A stretch of 64,000 bases of DNA, taken from the NCBI RefSeq assembly GCF_019977735.1, contig NZ_AP025018.1:1550001-1614000 (forward strand), in the 5' to 3' direction. Shown in pieces: positions 62,517-64,000 of the stretch. Numbering within the stretch: position 1 is the first letter of the stretch; each line of letters starts with the position of its first letter. Source of the stretch: Calothrix sp. PCC 7716 (lineage in GTDB: Bacteria; Cyanobacteriota; Cyanobacteriia; Cyanobacteriales; Nostocaceae). The position numbers and the translations under genes were made by a program. The notes below the pieces were generated by a model, which saw only the letters and a list, made by a program, of their open reading frames with translations, had not been told where the DNA came from and did not search any database.

Positions 62517-63902
62517 ATGGTAAATTCAAAACAAACTCTATTTAATAACTTAAACCAAATTCAAGATGTTTTCACCCTACCAAGACCCAAAGGAAATTTT
62601 ATTTTGGGTAACATAATTGAGTTTGGTAAAGACGCACTTGGCTTTATGACCCAATGTGCCCAGCAATATGGTGACATTGTTCCCCTGCATTTAGGTAACA
62701 GCCCAACAATCCTTGTAACAAACCCTAATTATATTGAACAAATCCTTAAAGATCGAGAGTTATTCGGCAAAGCTAAAGCGTTGAAAAACCTTAACGCTTT
62801 ACTTGGACAAGGACTTTTAGTTAGTGAAGGAGAAACCTGGTTTCGTCAAAGACGTTTAGCTCAACCGATGTTCCACCAAAAGCGGATAGGGAGTTACGGA
62901 GAAGTAATGGTTGATTACACAAATAAAATGCTCCTTACCTGGCAAGATGGAGAAACAAGAGATATTAACGCTGATATGATGCGTCTTACGTTCAATATTG
63001 TGATGAAGACTTTATTCAGCAGTGATGTCACAGAAGATCAAGCTCATGCTGTTGCACAAGCGATGAGCGTAGCAGCAGAGTGGTTTTTAGCAAGGCGAAA
63101 GTCCCCAGTTTCTCTCCCAGAGCAATTTCCTACCCCATCGAACTTGCGTTACAAATATGCCGTTGGGGAGATGGACAAACATATTTACAAAATTATTAAC
63201 CAACGACGTGCAAGTGGTGAAGATACAGGTGATTTGCTGTCGATGATGATGCAAGCACGTGATGAAGATGATGGCAGTCAGATGAGCGATAAACAATTGC
63301 GAGATGAAATTGCCACCCTTATTTTTGCAGGTCATGAAACCAGCGCCAATACCTTGGCTTGGACATGGATGCTTTTATCCCAACACCCCGAAGTACAAGC
63401 CAAGTTACAACAAGAGTATAAAGATGTATTAGGCGATCGCTCTCCTACAGTTGCTGACCTCTCTGCTTTGCCTTACACCAATATGGTAATTAAAGAGTCG
63501 ATGCGGCTTTTCCCAGTTGTGTGGAATATGGTAAGTGAAACTACTAGGGACTGTGAAATAGGCAATTATCATGTACCTGCTGGCTGCACAATTATCATGA
63601 GCCAATGGGTAATGCACCGTAGCAATCGCTACTTTAAACAACCAGAAGTATTTAATCCAGAACGTTGGGCTGGCGACTTAGAAAAACAACTTCCTAGAGG
63701 TGTTTACACACCATTTGGAGATGGTCCACGTATTTGTATAGGCAAAAGTTTTGCACTAATGGAGTCAGTGTTATTACTAGCAACAATCGCCCAAAAGTTT
63801 GAAATAACTCTTATTCCAGGTCAGACAATTACTCCCGAAGCAACAATTACTCTACAACCTAACAAGAGTATTAAAGTAATAGTCAAGCAACGAGTCAATT
63901 AA
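62517..63902 (+). CDS. Second cytochrome P450 with foreign composition
   Basis: A 461-residue P450 of a class different from the first. An N-terminal proline-rich hinge (LPRPKGNFILGNIIEFGKDA) is followed by GEGETWFRQRRLAQPMFH-type SEGETWFRQRR, the I helix IATLIFAGHETSANTLAWTW, ExxR in VIKESMRLFPVVW, PERW and the heme loop FGDGPRICIGKSFALMESVL (Cys near 406). It has no membrane helix, so it is soluble. The gene has no GGCGCC and three GATC (near 62748, 63037, 63435), including the HIP1 octamer GCGATCGC, unlike the rest of the window. The start is the ATG at 62517; a TTG at 62505 would add four residues. It may tailor the bisindole product or be unrelated. Confidence 0.9.
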   Translation: MVNSKQTLFNNLNQIQDVFTLPRPKGNFILGNIIEFGKDALGFMTQCAQQYGDIVPLHLGNSPTILVTNPNYIEQILKDRELFGKAKALKNLNALLGQGLLVSEGETWFRQRRLAQPMFHQKRIGSYGEVMVDYTNKMLLTWQDGETRDINADMMRLTFNIVMKTLFSSDVTEDQAHAVAQAMSVAAEWFLARRKSPVSLPEQFPTPSNLRYKYAVGEMDKHIYKIINQRRASGEDTGDLLSMMMQARDEDDGSQMSDKQLRDEIATLIFAGHETSANTLAWTWMLLSQHPEVQAKLQQEYKDVLGDRSPTVADLSALPYTNMVIKESMRLFPVVWNMVSETTRDCEIGNYHVPAGCTIIMSQWVMHRSNRYFKQPEVFNPERWAGDLEKQLPRGVYTPFGDGPRICIGKSFALMESVLLLATIAQKFEITLIPGQTITPEATITLQPNKSIKVIVKQRVN

Positions 63903-64000
63903 AATGTCTCAGAGGTTGCTTTAAAAGTCTAATAAAGTCTAAATTGTCATTCTGAGGAACGAAGAATCTAAGGTTTCCCTTCGGATAACGGGCATATACT
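63903..64000. other. Right edge
   Basis: 98 bp without a gene. TCATTCTGAGGAACGAAGAATC near 63947-63968 resembles a dispersed bacterial repeat containing the half-palindrome GATTCTT/AAGAATC. The following genes of the cluster, if any, lie beyond the window. Confidence 0.4.

Overview
The window is chromosomal DNA of a cyanobacterium, most likely a filamentous Nostocales (Tolypothrix/Scytonema/Calothrix-like). It carries psaD (photosystem I), the variable chain of ferredoxin-thioredoxin reductase, a CpcT/CpeT-family protein, a DICT-domain histidine kinase, a Ser/Thr kinase fused to WD40 repeats, and the heptanucleotide short tandem repeats (GTGCTGA/CAGCACT) typical of heterocystous cyanobacteria. 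GC content is roughly 40 % by eye. No rRNA, tRNA, transposase or CRISPR array was seen.

Layout. 0-6.9 kb: a sensor kinase, purA, an L25-like ribosomal protein, an APH-like/P-loop fusion and a YdcF protein. 7-13.3 kb: a decayed ATPase with its partner gene, ftrV, a zinc-ribbon PP2C phosphatase, a Fur-family regulator, and purS-purQ. 13.7-20.4 kb: a two-gene module of very large proteins, an unknown 998-residue protein and a 1203-residue helicase-like ATPase, which I regard as a candidate undescribed nucleic-acid system. 20.4-23.4 kb: an FAD monooxygenase surrounded by gene debris. 23.4-37.5 kb: housekeeping genes (aldehyde dehydrogenase, trpE, psaD, DICT kinase, glycosyltransferase, glycogen-debranching-type enzyme, DUF2973/DUF2605 proteins, thrS). 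37.5-43.8 kb: a broken DUF433 antitoxin, a degenerate Uma2 protein, an AlkA-like glycosylase, a hydrolase, an epimerase, a glutathione peroxidase and a DnaJ-pentapeptide protein. 44-45.2 kb: an aroF-type DAHP synthase preceded by a leader peptide with 10 aromatic residues out of 21 and a switchable terminator, which is a textbook attenuator layout. 45.3-53.2 kb: secreted proteins, a solitary BglII-family restriction enzyme, the kinase-WD40 protein and uvsE. 53.3-63.9 kb: a biosynthetic cluster of the indolocarbazole/bisindole type: MFS exporter, VioB/RebD/StaD-like dimer synthase, RebC/StaC-like flavoenzyme, GST, StaP/RebP-like P450, VOC protein and a second P450.

Two sequence-wide signals stand out. 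The palindrome GGCGCC occurs about 120 times (about 4 expected), while GATC occurs only about 11 times (over 200 expected) and the usual cyanobacterial HIP1 octamer GCGATCGC only twice. The last P450 gene breaks both rules and looks recently acquired. Dispersed palindromic repeats fill most intergenic spaces and in three cases supply the C-terminal codons of genes. Three otherwise intact reading frames are each broken by a single TAA codon.

Functionally, the aromatic pathway is represented at three levels: AroF at its entry, TrpE at the tryptophan branch, and the bisindole cluster as a tryptophan consumer. No tryptophan oxidase is visible, so that step must lie outside the window or be supplied by another enzyme.
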